A stretch of 53,698 nucleotides of DNA from the NCBI GenBank assembly GCA_031273045.1, contig JAISSQ010000197.1, positions 1 through 53,698 on the forward strand. The letters run 5' to 3'. This DNA comes from Puniceicoccales bacterium (GTDB taxonomy: Bacteria; Verrucomicrobiota; Verrucomicrobiia; Opitutales; UBA953). Shown here piece by piece: positions 1-10,140 of the stretch. Position 1 is the first letter of the stretch, and each line of letters begins with the position of its first letter. The position numbers and the translations under genes were made by a program. The notes under the pieces were generated by a model. That model did no database searches, had not been told where the DNA came from, and worked only from the letters and a program-made list of their open reading frames with translations.

Positions 1-1103
1 CCGCCGGCGGTGACACGGCTCGCCGGCGACGTCCAAAACTCCAACACGCCGCCGCCGCCGACGCTCCACGCGATGCCCAGCACCGCCGCCAGCAGCAGCG
101 CGTAGCGGGGCGTCGCCCGCAGGTCGCCGACGCCGTGCAACCGTCCCGCGAGCACGCTGCCCGCCATCACGCCGACGCTCAACACGAGCGCGAGCAGCGA
201 GATTTCGGTGTTGTTCGACAATCCCAAAATGCCCTGCCCCCACGGCTGGAAATGCGTCTTCATCGCGGCGCCGACGAGCCAGAACGCCATCGTGCCGCAC
301 AGCAGCAAGCGCGTTCGCGGCGCGCGCACGAGCAGGTCGCGGGCATGTCCGAAAAACGCGCCGGCGGTGGCGGCGAGGCGCACGGCGGGGTTGTTCGGCA
401 GGCGCGACATCGCGGCGTTCAGCGCGAGCGACACGCCGAAGATTCCGAGCACGCCGAGGTGCGGCACCACCGCGTCGCCGGCACCGCGAAAAACGTCCGC
501 CGCCGCGCTGCCGGCGATGAATCCGCCGAGCACCGCGAGCAGCGTCAGCATCTCGACCGTGCCGTTTCCGCGAACAAGTTTTTCGCGCGGCAAAATCTCC
601 GGCAGCGCACCGTATTTCGCCGGTCCGTAAAAACACGTGCCGGCACCGACGCAGAAGTAGCCCGCGCCGAGCAGCAACGCGCCGGCACTCCCAAAACGCG
701 GGTCCGCGCCCGCCACCGGCGCCGGCAGCAACGCGCCGGCAGCGCACAACGCGGCACCGGCGAGTTTGATGGCGTTGGCGCCGACGAGCAGCCGGTTCTT
801 TGAAAAACGGTCGCCGGCGTAGCCCGCCAGCGGCGCGAACAGCACGCACGGCACAAAGAGCAGCGCGGTGTAAAACGTGTTCGCGTCGCGCAACGCCGCC
901 TCGGTCAACTCGCCCGACTGCCGGCGGAACAGCAGCGGCCCGACAATCACGGCGAGCAGCGCGTTGTCGCCGAACGCGCCCAAAAATTGTCCCGCAAGCA
1001 GCAATGGATAATCGCGCCGGCGGCGGACGGACGCGGCGGCGGTGCCGGCGGCGGCGAGAGCGGCGGCGAAAGCGGCGTCTTGGGCGTCTGGGTCGGCGGT
1101 CAT
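1..1103 (-). CDS. MFS transporter, LplT (lysophospholipid transporter)-like, 3'-truncated by the window edge
   Basis: Reverse-strand reading from ATG at 1103 gives MTADPDAQDAAF...RRRDYPLLLAGQFLGAFGDNALLAVIVGPLL...YFCVGAGTCFYGPAKYGALPE; GDNA and GPAKYG signatures of the LplT/Aas MFS group. Absent from ORF track because it runs off the edge. Confidence 0.82.
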   Translation of the reverse strand, partial: MTADPDAQDAAFAAALAAAGTAAASVRRRRDYPLLLAGQFLGAFGDNALLAVIVGPLLFRRQSGELTEAALRDANTFYTALLFVPCVLFAPLAGYAGDRFSKNRLLVGANAIKLAGAALCAAGALLPAPVAGADPRFGSAGALLLGAGYFCVGAGTCFYGPAKYGALPEILPREKLVRGNGTVEMLTLLAVLGGFIAGSAAADVFRGAGDAVVPHLGVLGIFGVSLALNAAMSRLPNNPAVRLAATAGAFFGHARDLLVRAPRTRLLLCGTMAFWLVGAAMKTHFQPWGQGILGLSNNTEISLLALVLSVGVMAGSVLAGRLHGVGDLRATPRYALLLAAVLGIAWSVGGGGVLEFWTSPASRVTAG

Positions 1104-1266
1104 GCTGGCGCACACTACCACCGGTGGCGGTCTTTGCAATGGGCGCGCGCCATGTGTGTATCGGCTTGGCGCACCGGTGGTGTGCCGGCAAACGCCGTTG
1201 CCGGCGGGGCGTCTTTTTTCTAACTCTTCCCCAACTCTTCCAAACAGCATCCCGAACCTTTCCAAA

Positions 1267-2538
1267 ATGCGCACATCCTCCGCTTCCGTTTCCGCCTCCA
1301 TTTCCGCTTTCATTCCGAATTTCGCTGCCGCGCTTCTGCTCGCGGCGTCGGGCTTCCTTTTCGGAAGCACGGACACCCTGACCGCTGCGCCGGCACCGGC
1401 ACCGGCGCAGGACAACACGATTGTCGGCGTGGTGCGCGAGAAGCCCGTCTGGGTGGAGTCGTCCTCGCCCGAAATCGCCGATTTGGCGCGGCGCGCGTTC
1501 GGCGCGCACGGGGACTACCGGCTCGCCAAGGGCGCGGCGGCGCGAATCCGCCTCGTGAAAACGGCACCGGCGACGGTGAGCGTGACCCTCGAATCGCAGG
1601 GGGCGCGAATCGCGCAGAGCGTCACCGGCGCGGACTGGCGCGACGCGACGCTCCGGGCGTGCGACGCCGTGCTTGTCGCGGAGCGGAAACGGCCGTTCTT
1701 CGCGGGCAAAATCACGTTCATCAGCGACCGCACGGGGCGCAAGGAGGTGTATGCGGGCGACCTGTTTTTCGGAACCGTCCAGCAACTGACTTCCTACAAC
1801 TCGATTTGCTCCTCGCCGCGCTGGACGCGCGACGGCTCCGAGGTGCTGCACACGACCTACCACAACCACAACTACACGGACATCTTCGCGGTGAGCGCGG
1901 ACGGACGCCGCCGGCGCGGGGTCATCGTGAACAAGCGAGGAACCACCACCGGCGCGGTCTCAAACCCGCGGACGGGGCAGTTGGCGTTCGCCAATTCGGG
2001 ACGGGGCGACATGGACATTTACACCGCCGCCGCCGACGGTGGCGGAATCCACCGCGTGACTTCGGCGAAGGGCGTCGAGAGTGACCCGGCGTGGTCGGCG
2101 GACGGGACGAAACTGGCGTTCGCCGGCGGCTCCGTCGGTCGTCCCGGAATCCACGTGATAGCCCTGCCCGGCGGGACGCCGAAGCGCGTCGCGACGCAGG
2201 CGAACTATTCGACCGAGCCGTCGTGGAACCCCGTCTTCCAAACGAAAATCGCCTACACGTTTCAGGAGGGCGGCTTCCGCATCGGGGTCGTGGACACCGC
2301 CACCGGCAGCGTCGAAAAAATCGCCGTAAACCTGCGCGGCGGCGGGCGCGTCAGCGGGCTGTCCAACCCGTCATGGTGCGCGGACGGGCGGCACCTTGTC
2401 GCGACGCTGCGCAGCGGGGTGACGACGCGCCTCGTTCTGGTGGACACGAACACCGCCGCCGGCAACAAGGCGACCGTCCTCAGCGGCGCGACGATGGCGA
2501 ACTGCGCCGAGGTGGATTATTTCTGGTCCGGGAAGTGA
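1267..2538 (+). CDS. TolB-like beta-propeller (PD40 repeats) secreted protein
   Basis: In-frame ATG at 1267 within ORF 1042..2538; signal-like N-terminus; repeats such as ITFISDRTGRKEVY, SPRWTRDGSEVL, DPAWSADGTKLAF, EPSWNPV typical of TolB/PD40. Confidence 0.85.
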   Translation: MRTSSASVSASISAFIPNFAAALLLAASGFLFGSTDTLTAAPAPAPAQDNTIVGVVREKPVWVESSSPEIADLARRAFGAHGDYRLAKGAAARIRLVKTAPATVSVTLESQGARIAQSVTGADWRDATLRACDAVLVAERKRPFFAGKITFISDRTGRKEVYAGDLFFGTVQQLTSYNSICSSPRWTRDGSEVLHTTYHNHNYTDIFAVSADGRRRRGVIVNKRGTTTGAVSNPRTGQLAFANSGRGDMDIYTAAADGGGIHRVTSAKGVESDPAWSADGTKLAFAGGSVGRPGIHVIALPGGTPKRVATQANYSTEPSWNPVFQTKIAYTFQEGGFRIGVVDTATGSVEKIAVNLRGGGRVSGLSNPSWCADGRHLVATLRSGVTTRLVLVDTNTAAGNKATVLSGATMANCAEVDYFWSGK

Positions 2539-2597
2539 GCGGCGGAAACGCGGGCGCGCCACCGGTGGCGCGTCCGGTGGCACCACCGGCGGCGTCG

Positions 2598-3770
2598 TCA
2601 CGCGCCGGCACCGCCGAGGTGGCGGGTGAAGAAGGCGCGCATGATGGCTTCGGGGGTGGTGTTGTTCTTGTCCTTGTTGATGAGTTCGACGAGGAGGCGG
2701 GAGAGGTCGAGTTGGATGTCTATGAGTTGGCGCAGGGTGAACTTCCTCGCGCCGGCGGCGAGTTTTTCGAGGTAGAACGGGTGCTGCTTGAAGACGTGAA
2801 ACTCCGATTTCACCGTGCCGGTCTCGCCGAAAAGCGCGGCGTAGCGCGCCTCGGCTGCCTCGGCTTTGCCGCGAAGACGGGCGTCGGTGAGCGCGCGCAA
2901 TTGGAGGCAGATTCGGTTGCGTTTGACGAAGTTTCCGAGCAGCGCGCGGAACGCTTTTTCGTGGTTGGCGGCGGGGGCTTTGAAGAAGTGCCGGTGCAAG
3001 GCGGAGAAGGCGTAGTCGGCGTCGCCGGAGTAGAAGGCCTCGGCGGCCTCGAAGGCGTCCGCCTCGCCGAATTCCGGCACGAGTTCGTGAATCATGGCGG
3101 TGGTGATGCGCGGACGCCCGTCACCGGCGGTGGTGGTGATGTCCGCGCCGCCGTCGGGTGTTCCGACGCCGACGTAGATGGCGAGTTTGCGGATTTCCTC
3201 CGTCGCCATGCGGGGGCTGTCCCCGACCTTTTCGAGAAGCACGGCGCGCACGCTGCCGGACATGGAGATGCCCTGCCGCTCGCACTCGGCCTCAAGCATT
3301 TCGTCGAGGTTTTGGGTGCGCTCCCGACCCTCCTTGCCGAGTTTGATTTCGACGGCGGCACCGTCCTTTTTAAGTTCCTTGACGTCTTTGCGGACGCCGT
3401 TCGGGGAGATGGCACTGATGACGATGCTGGTGGCGGCGGGGTCGTTTTTTTTGAGGACTTCGAGCAGGTTCGCGGCGGCGGTCTTGGCGTCCTCGGCGGT
3501 GGAGGTGCGGTCCAGACCGAGCCAGTTGATGCCGCGCAGCCAGACGTGCCGCTTGTCGCCGAACATGGAGACCGTGAGCGTGGCGTCGGCGAAGCGGCGG
3601 ACGAGTTCGAGGGCTTCCTCGGCGCGCAACACCGCGCCGTCAATGACCTCGCGGGAAAACGCATCGGCACCGGCGGCGAGTTTCTCGAAGCATTCGCGGG
3701 CGGCGTTGTTGACGAGGAAGTCGTCGTCGCCGCAAAAGAAGCGGAAGCGTGGCGTCGAGGCGGCGGACAT
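2598..3770 (-). CDS. holA: DNA polymerase III subunit delta
   Basis: ORF MSAASTPRFRFFCGDDDFLVNNAARECFEKL...SMFGDKRHVWLRGINWL; HolA-like N-terminus and domain order. Confidence 0.75.
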   Translation of the reverse strand: MSAASTPRFRFFCGDDDFLVNNAARECFEKLAAGADAFSREVIDGAVLRAEEALELVRRFADATLTVSMFGDKRHVWLRGINWLGLDRTSTAEDAKTAAANLLEVLKKNDPAATSIVISAISPNGVRKDVKELKKDGAAVEIKLGKEGRERTQNLDEMLEAECERQGISMSGSVRAVLLEKVGDSPRMATEEIRKLAIYVGVGTPDGGADITTTAGDGRPRITTAMIHELVPEFGEADAFEAAEAFYSGDADYAFSALHRHFFKAPAANHEKAFRALLGNFVKRNRICLQLRALTDARLRGKAEAAEARYAALFGETGTVKSEFHVFKQHPFYLEKLAAGARKFTLRQLIDIQLDLSRLLVELINKDKNNTTPEAIMRAFFTRHLGGAGA

Positions 3771-3832
3771 GGAGGCGGTGGCGGAAGCGTTGCCGGCGGC
3801 GGCGGCGTCTGTGCGACCGGCGGCGGCGGGCG

Positions 3833-5224
3833 TTATTGCTTGGCGTAAAACTGGTTGATTTTGTCGGCGACGTCCTTGTAGGAGGCGTCCACCTTGTAGA
3901 TGGACTTGTATTCATCGAGCGCCTCCTCGCGTTTGCCGAGTTTTTCGTAGGCGCCGGCGAGTTCGTAGATGATTTCCTTTTTGATGTCGGACATCACCGG
4001 CAGTTCGCCGCGGGCGTCCTTGAGTTGGTCCACGGCGAGGTCGAACTTGCCGCCGCGAATGAACGCGCGGGCGAGGTAGAGCATGGCGCTGTGGCGGTTC
4101 TTGGGGTTTCGCTGGGCGATTTGGAGTTGCTGGATGGCGTCATCGTTGCGGTCGTTTTCGTAGAGCAGGACGCCGAGGTTGTAGCGATAGCCGTAGTCGT
4201 TGGGGTAGCGGTCCACGAGGTCCTGATAGACCTGCAGGCGGTAGGCGCGGGCGTTGGCGGCGAGTTGCTCGTATTGACCGCGCAACTCGGCGTTCTGCGG
4301 GTCGGCCTCGGTCTGCTCTTTGAGCGCGGCGACCTGCTGGTCGTAGAGTTGCATGTTGAGTTCGTTCTCGTGCTTTTCGAGGGCGGCGTCGGCGCGCCCA
4401 AGATTGGTCTCGCGGGCGCGCTGAAGGGTGCGGATGGCGGACGAGAGGTCGTTGAGGACGAGGTAGTTTTTGACCGCCTCGCGGTAGTAGTCCACGTTTT
4501 CGGGGTCGGCGGCGATTTTCTGCTCAAGTTCGGCGACGATTCGTGCGGCGGCTTCGGCGTCCTGCACGATGCGGCTCTGGTTGTCGAGCGCGGCGGCGCT
4601 GCCCAAGTCCTTCGCCTTGGACTTGAAGTCGCCCTCGTTCTCCCAGTTGCCCTTTTTGACGGTCTTTTGGACGGAGGCGCGGCGTGCGATTTCCTGCAGG
4701 TCGCCGTTTCCGGGGAAGCGTTTCAGCCCCTCGTCAATGACCTTGATGGCTTCGTCGTAGTTCTCGTCCTTGAGCAGGGCGTTGCCCCACGAGGCGAAGT
4801 AGTCGGTGTTTTTCGGGTCGGCGATGACGAGCGATTCGTAGGCGAAGGCGGCGAGGTCGAACCAGCCGAGTTTTTCGCCGGCGGCGGCGAGTTGCTTGTT
4901 GGCGGCGATGTCGTTGGGGTTCTGGGCGAGTTTTTGCTCGGCGGTGTCAATGGCTTTGCGGGCGGATTCGGCGTCCTTGATTTTTCCGCCGCCGAACAGT
5001 CCGCCAAAGAGTTTCCCCAACCCGCCGGCGGCACCTCCGCCATGGACGAGACGCTGGGCTTTGCGCAACAGTTTGCGCGCTTCGAGGCATTCGGGGTTCC
5101 GGCTGACAATGCCGGCCATGATTTCGGCGGCGTATTGCGGGTTGGTGCGAAGCGCCTTCTCGGCGTTGTCCGCCTGACGCTGCAAACGCGGGTCGAGGGT
5201 TGAGAGTGTAACTTTGGAGGGCAT
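3833..5224 (-). CDS. Tetratricopeptide repeat protein
   Basis: ORF MPSKVTLSTLDPRLQRQADNAEKALRTNPQYAAEIMAGIVSRNPECLEARKLLRKA...; multiple TPR-like helices. Confidence 0.8.
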   Translation of the reverse strand: MPSKVTLSTLDPRLQRQADNAEKALRTNPQYAAEIMAGIVSRNPECLEARKLLRKAQRLVHGGGAAGGLGKLFGGLFGGGKIKDAESARKAIDTAEQKLAQNPNDIAANKQLAAAGEKLGWFDLAAFAYESLVIADPKNTDYFASWGNALLKDENYDEAIKVIDEGLKRFPGNGDLQEIARRASVQKTVKKGNWENEGDFKSKAKDLGSAAALDNQSRIVQDAEAAARIVAELEQKIAADPENVDYYREAVKNYLVLNDLSSAIRTLQRARETNLGRADAALEKHENELNMQLYDQQVAALKEQTEADPQNAELRGQYEQLAANARAYRLQVYQDLVDRYPNDYGYRYNLGVLLYENDRNDDAIQQLQIAQRNPKNRHSAMLYLARAFIRGGKFDLAVDQLKDARGELPVMSDIKKEIIYELAGAYEKLGKREEALDEYKSIYKVDASYKDVADKINQFYAKQ

Positions 5225-5350
5225 GGAGTTTATGGCTTGGTTTCAGGAAATGGGTTCGCGAAAGTGCCCCGCGCCGGCGCACGGGGCAAGACGGAACTCC
5301 CCCCCCTCTCTCTCCTTCGGATTTCTTCGAATTCCCGCCCTCGCGGAAAA

Positions 5351-5427
5351 TGGTCGGGCGGGCGGGACTCGAACCCGCGACCCCCTGCTCCCAAAGCAGG
5401 TGCGCTAGCCAACTGCGCTACCACCCG
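5351..5427 (-). tRNA. tRNA-Pro (anticodon TGG), CCA encoded
   Basis: Reverse strand CGGGTGGTAGCGCAGTTGGCTAGCGCACCTGCTTTGGGAGCAGGGGGTCGCGGGTTCGAGTCCCGCCCGCCCGACCA; cloverleaf with anticodon loop TTTGGGA. Confidence 0.96.
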
Positions 5428-5578
5428 TCGTCGCCGCTCGCTGCCGGTGCCCGTTGCCACCGGCGACCGTCTGTCGCGGACGGGCGGCAGTTTTTTGTGT
5501 TGCGGCGCATTGTCAAGGCGTGAATCCTGCGCGCCTCTTTTCCAACACACACACCCTCAACCCGAACTCATTATCATC

Positions 5579-6307
5579 ATGGATGAAACCCAGAACCTTG
5601 AACCGCAGGGCGAGTCAAAAGTGCCGCTGATTTTCGCCGGCTTCGCGCTCGTTGTCGCGGTCTTCGCGATTTTCTTCGCTATTCGCTCGAAAGGCAAAGT
5701 TGACGATTTGGAGGCAAAGGCCTCCGCCGCCGTCACGAGCACCGCACTCGACCCCGAACTCAAGCAAAAGATTGAGGCGTCGAGCCAGACAATCAACGCC
5801 CGCGTCGCCGAAATCGCCGCCCTGCGCGAGACCGTTGACCGCTTGGAGCGCGAACTCTCCAACGAGAAGACGAAGAACGAAAACAAGTTCCGTGTCGTGG
5901 TGACGGAGACCACCAAGACGTTCAAAAAAATCAATGACGACCTCGCCGCTCTTTCCGGCGGTCGCCGCCTCTCCTCCCGCCCCGCCCCGCAACCGGTGCA
6001 ATCGAACCGTTCCGCCACCACCGGCACCACCGCCGCCGCCCCCGTCCGTTCCGCCGGCGGCACACACAAGGTCAAGAAAGGCGAGAATTTCGGCATCATC
6101 GCCGGCATCTACGGCGTGAGCGTCGCCGAAATCGAAGCCGCCAATCCGGGCGTGAAGTCCAACAAACTCAACATCGGTCAGACCCTGAAAATCCCTGCTC
6201 GCGGCACGCCGCCCGCCCCGCGTAGCACACCTCCCGCGAACCGCGCCCCCGCCGGCACCGCCGCCGGCGCGCCGGTGGTGATTGGCGGTCAGCCCGCCGC
6301 CAACTAA
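5579..6307 (+). CDS. Membrane-anchored coiled-coil protein with C-terminal LysM domain
   Basis: ATG at 5579: MDETQNLEPQGESKVPLIFAGFALVVAVFAIFFAI (TM), coiled coil, THKVKKGENFGIIAGIYGVSVAEIEAANPGVKSNKLNIGQTLKIP (LysM). Confidence 0.9.
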   Translation: MDETQNLEPQGESKVPLIFAGFALVVAVFAIFFAIRSKGKVDDLEAKASAAVTSTALDPELKQKIEASSQTINARVAEIAALRETVDRLERELSNEKTKNENKFRVVVTETTKTFKKINDDLAALSGGRRLSSRPAPQPVQSNRSATTGTTAAAPVRSAGGTHKVKKGENFGIIAGIYGVSVAEIEAANPGVKSNKLNIGQTLKIPARGTPPAPRSTPPANRAPAGTAAGAPVVIGGQPAAN

Positions 6308-6335
6308 CGCGCCTCCGGCGCAGGAACCACCGGCA

Positions 6336-6897
6336 ATGGCGACCCCCGCGCTCTGGAACATGGAGGACGAAAGCGTCCTCGCCGAATGCCACGTCTTCCG
6401 CGTTCTCAAACGCCGCTTCAAGCATCCCCGCGACAACCGCGAGGGATGCTTTTTTTGCGGTCAACAGCCCCGACTGGGTGCAGACCCTCGCCGTCACGCG
6501 CGAACGCCAACTCGTCTTCGTGCGACAGTTCCGCCACGGCACGCGCACGCTCTCGTGGGAGCCGTCCGGCGGCATCGTCGAAGCGGGCGAAAACCCCGTC
6601 GCCGCCGGTGTCCGCGAACTCGCCGAGGAGACCGGCTATCGCGGCGCGAACGCCCGCGCCATCGGCTTCTGCGAGCCGAACCCCGCCATCTTCAACAACC
6701 GCTCGCACTTCGTCCTCGTCGAGGACTGCGCCCTCGCCGGTGCCACAGCGCCCGACCCGAACGAGGAACTCGAAGTCGCGCTGTTCTCCCCCGCCGAGGT
6801 CGAGGCGATGATTCGGCGCGGCGAAATCCGCCACGCCCTCGCCCAACTCGGCATCTACCACCTGCGCCTCGCCCGCCCCGACCTCTTCGCAGCGTGA
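6336..6897 (+). pseudogene. Nudix hydrolase (ADP-ribose pyrophosphatase-like), apparent frameshift at T7 run 6450-6456
   Basis: 5' part in frame 3 (MATPALWNMEDESVLAECHVFRVLKRRFKHPRDNREGCFF) continues in frame 1 (FAVNSPDWVQTLAVTRERQLVFVRQFRHG...WEPSGGIVEAGENPVAAGVRELAEETGY), with the Nudix box. Could be a sequencing indel rather than a true pseudogene. Confidence 0.75.
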
Positions 6898-6919
6898 GCA
6901 CCGCCGGCAGCGCGAAAAT

Positions 6920-9223
6920 TCAGTAGCGCAGACCGAGTTGGCGGGCGAAGAAGAGCCAGACGTCGGCGGTGTCGCGAACCTGCATGTCGAAGGATTTGCC
7001 GGCGCCGTGTCCGCTGTCGAAATCAACCCAGAGCAGGACGGGGCGGTCTTGCGGATTGCCGGTGGCGTGTTGCAGGGCGGCGGCGAATTTGCGGGCGTGG
7101 AGCGGATGGACGCGGGTGTCGTTCTCGCCGGCTTCCAAGAAAACGGCGGGGTAACGGACGCCACCGGCGGCACCGGCAGTGCTCTTCGCGCCGGTGCCGG
7201 CGGCGCGGATGTTGTGGTAGGGCGAGTAGGCGCGGAGCCACCGGTAGTCGGCGGGGCGGGCGCTGTCGCCGTATTCGGGAACCCAGTAGCGGGCCATCAG
7301 GAAGTGCTGGTAGCGGAGCATGTCGAGCAGCGGGACGGCGACGCTGGCGGCGGCGCACAGTTCGGGGTGTTGGACGAGGGCGGCGCCGGTGAGCAGTCCG
7401 CCGTTGCTGCCGCCGCGAATGCCGAGGCGGTCGGCGCGGGTGTAGCGGTTCGCGACGAGCCAGCGCGCGGCGGCGGCGAAGTCGTCGAAGACGTTCTGCT
7501 TGTCGGCGAGCATTCCGGCGCGGTGCCACGGTTCGCCAAACTCGTCACCACCGCGCAGGCCGGCGACGGCGTAGATGCCGCCGGCTTCGAGCCACGGGAC
7601 GACGCTGGCGGCGAACGCCGGCGCCATTCCGATGCCGAAGCCACCGTAGCCGTAGAGGACGCACGGGGCGGTGCCGTCGAGCGCGACGTCCTTGCGGCGG
7701 GCGATGTAGAGCGGGACGCGCGCGCCGCCGGTGCTGGTGTAGAAGTGCTGTTCGACGGCGATGGCGTCGCTGTCAACGGCGTAAGCGGGGCGGAAGTAGA
7801 GTTCGCGTTCACCGGTGGCGAGGGCGACGCGGTAGATGCTCGGCGGGATGTTGTAACTGCTGAACGCGAGGTAGCCGGTGTCGTCTTCGGGGTCGGTGTG
7901 AAGGTCGGGCGTGCCGATGCCGGGCAACGGCAGCGGGCGCGGGCGGGAGCCGTCGGGGTCGCGCAATTCGACGCGGTTGAGCGCGTCCTGTTTCCACGCG
8001 AGCGCGAGGAAGGAGCGCGAGAGCGAGAAGCCGTCGAGAACGGCGCTGGCGTGCTGCGGAACGATTTCGCGGAATGCGGCGGGGATGCCGGCGGTGGCAC
8101 CGGTGCCGGCGGCGGCACCTTCACCGGTGGCGGCGCGGGCGGTCTTGACGAATGCGGCGATGTCGGCGGTGAGGAGGCGTCCGCGCGGCGCGCCGGCAGT
8201 GGTGTAAAGGTAGAGCGTGGAGCCGTCGCGAACGGTCGCGTGGAACAGCGCGTCGGCACCCTCGCTGATGATGAGGCGGCGCAGTTCGCCGGTCTCGCGC
8301 CAGAGTTTGAAGTCGCACAGGTAGAGGTCGTTCGAGGCGGTGCCGGTATGGTAGGTGAGCAGCAGCCAGCGGCCGGAACGGTCGAGCGACGCCGCCGGTC
8401 CCCACGTGTGCGCGAGCGGTCCGGTCTTGTATTGGGCGAAGATGAGGCGGTCGGTCGCCGGCGGCGCGCCGAGGACGTGGAAACGGATTTCGCCGGAGTA
8501 GGGGTCTTTGATGTCGGCGAGTTTGTGATAGACGAAGCCGGAGCCGTCGGGGAGCCAGTTTACGCCGCCCGCCTTGCCGGTGATGGTGTCGTCGAGCCAC
8601 GCGCCGGTGGCGGTGTCGAGCACGCGCAGCGTCGTGTTTTCGTCGCCGCTCTTGAAGAGACCGAAGGCGACGCGCGCGCCGTCGCGGCTGACGCTTGTCC
8701 ACGCGAGCGTCGTGCGTCCGTCTGGGTAGAGTTTGTTGACGTTGAGCAATTCGCGCTCGGCGGCGCCGGCGGTGTCGCGCGTGAAGAGGACGGCGTTGCT
8801 CTCGGTGCCGCGCCGGCGGAAGTAGAAGTGGCGACCGGCGCGGACGGTCGGCGCGGAGAGCGAGTCGGTGGCGAGCAGTTGGCGCAGGCGGCGTTCAAGC
8901 GCGTCGCGGTTCGGCACGGCGTCGAGGACGGCGCGTGTTCGTGCGTTCTGCGCGAGCGACCAGTCGCGGACGCGCTTGTCGAGCGCGGCCTTCGCGTCGG
9001 CGGAGGCGCCGGCGAGTTCCGGCGCGGCGGAACCTTCGAGCCACCGGTAAGGGTCGGCGACGCGCTCGCCGTGGTAGTTGTCAAAGACGGCGGTGTCGCG
9101 CGGCGTCGCCGGCGGCGGCGGAATGACGGCACCGGCGGCGGTGCCTGCGGTGGTGCCTGCGGAAATGACAGCGGACATGGCGAGAGCGGCGTGAATGGCG
9201 GAGAATTCGGATAAGAATCTCAT
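6920..9223 (-). CDS. Prolyl oligopeptidase family serine peptidase (S9A)
   Basis: Start chosen at MRFLSEF (9223); DNYHGERVADPYRWLEG, catalytic GIRGGSNGGLL, VDFDSGHGAGKS. Confidence 0.93.
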   Translation of the reverse strand: MRFLSEFSAIHAALAMSAVISAGTTAGTAAGAVIPPPPATPRDTAVFDNYHGERVADPYRWLEGSAAPELAGASADAKAALDKRVRDWSLAQNARTRAVLDAVPNRDALERRLRQLLATDSLSAPTVRAGRHFYFRRRGTESNAVLFTRDTAGAAERELLNVNKLYPDGRTTLAWTSVSRDGARVAFGLFKSGDENTTLRVLDTATGAWLDDTITGKAGGVNWLPDGSGFVYHKLADIKDPYSGEIRFHVLGAPPATDRLIFAQYKTGPLAHTWGPAASLDRSGRWLLLTYHTGTASNDLYLCDFKLWRETGELRRLIISEGADALFHATVRDGSTLYLYTTAGAPRGRLLTADIAAFVKTARAATGEGAAAGTGATAGIPAAFREIVPQHASAVLDGFSLSRSFLALAWKQDALNRVELRDPDGSRPRPLPLPGIGTPDLHTDPEDDTGYLAFSSYNIPPSIYRVALATGERELYFRPAYAVDSDAIAVEQHFYTSTGGARVPLYIARRKDVALDGTAPCVLYGYGGFGIGMAPAFAASVVPWLEAGGIYAVAGLRGGDEFGEPWHRAGMLADKQNVFDDFAAAARWLVANRYTRADRLGIRGGSNGGLLTGAALVQHPELCAAASVAVPLLDMLRYQHFLMARYWVPEYGDSARPADYRWLRAYSPYHNIRAAGTGAKSTAGAAGGVRYPAVFLEAGENDTRVHPLHARKFAAALQHATGNPQDRPVLLWVDFDSGHGAGKSFDMQVRDTADVWLFFARQLGLRY

Positions 9224-9260
9224 GTCGCGCATTAAACCGCGCACCGCGCCGCCGCGCAAT

Positions 9261-10004
9261 TCAGCCGGCGGCGTCACCGGCGTCGGCACCACCGGCGGCG
9301 CGTAACTCGTCCTGAATGGCGAGAGCGGCGGCGGCGGGGTCGGCGGCTTTCAAAACGGGGCGACCGACGACGATGTGCGTCGCGCCGGCGGCGGCGGCTT
9401 GGGCGGGCGTGAGCGTGCGGTTCTGGTCGTCGGCGGGCGCGTCGGCGGCGCGAATTCCGGGCGTGACGAGCAGGGGCGCGGCGGCGGCGAACGCCGGCAG
9501 CGCGCCGAGTTCACGCCGCAGCAGCGGCAGTTCGAGCGGCGAGCAGACGAAGCCGCGCAGACCGGCACCGGCGCCCATCGCGGCGAGCAGCCGAACCTCA
9601 TCGGCGGGCGCGAGCGGGACGCCGATGGCGGCGAGTTGCGCGGCGTCCATCGAGGTCAGCACGGTGACGCCGAGGACGGTCGCCGCCGGCAGCGCGTCAC
9701 GGGCTTCGCCGACGGCGCGCTTGAGCATTTCGGGACCGCCGAGGGTGTGGACGGTGAGCAGCGAGCAGGGGCGGCCGCGCAGCGATTTGACGGCGGAGCC
9801 GACGGTGTTCGGGATGTCGTGCAGTTTGAGGTCGAGGAAGACCTTGAAGCCGAGGTCGGCGAAGGCGTTGACGATTTCGGGGCCGTGGCGCGTGAAGAGT
9901 TGAAGTCCGAGTTTGACCCAGCGGACACTGCCGGTGAGCGGGCGGACAAGGGCGAGCGCCTCGTCTTTTTCGGGGACGTCGAGGGCGAGGATGAGTTCGG
10001 TCAT
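9261..10004 (-). CDS. pyrF: Orotidine 5'-phosphate decarboxylase
   Basis: Start at MTELILALDVPEKDEALALV (10004); VFLDLKLHDIPNTV active-site segment; LVTPGIR; THIVVGRPV. Confidence 0.93.
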   Translation of the reverse strand: MTELILALDVPEKDEALALVRPLTGSVRWVKLGLQLFTRHGPEIVNAFADLGFKVFLDLKLHDIPNTVGSAVKSLRGRPCSLLTVHTLGGPEMLKRAVGEARDALPAATVLGVTVLTSMDAAQLAAIGVPLAPADEVRLLAAMGAGAGLRGFVCSPLELPLLRRELGALPAFAAAAPLLVTPGIRAADAPADDQNRTLTPAQAAAAGATHIVVGRPVLKAADPAAAALAIQDELRAAGGADAGDAAG

Positions 10005-10140
10005 GGCGCGGGAAGAAGCCGCCGCGCCACCGGTGCCGCAACGGAAAAACCGCGCGCGGCGAAAACGCAAAACGTCGCGCCGGTGGCGCTCAATCGGCAA
10101 CGTCCGCAATCTCCAAACCGCGCACCCAAAACCGCCCGCC

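Noticed and set aside
135-803. + strand ORF of 222 aa at the window start
   Set aside because: Antisense to the LplT-like MFS gene, which has clear motifs.
6938-9214. 758-aa + strand ORF opposite prolyl oligopeptidase
   Set aside because: Shadow ORF; the minus strand has catalytic motifs and the + strand translation shows no domain.
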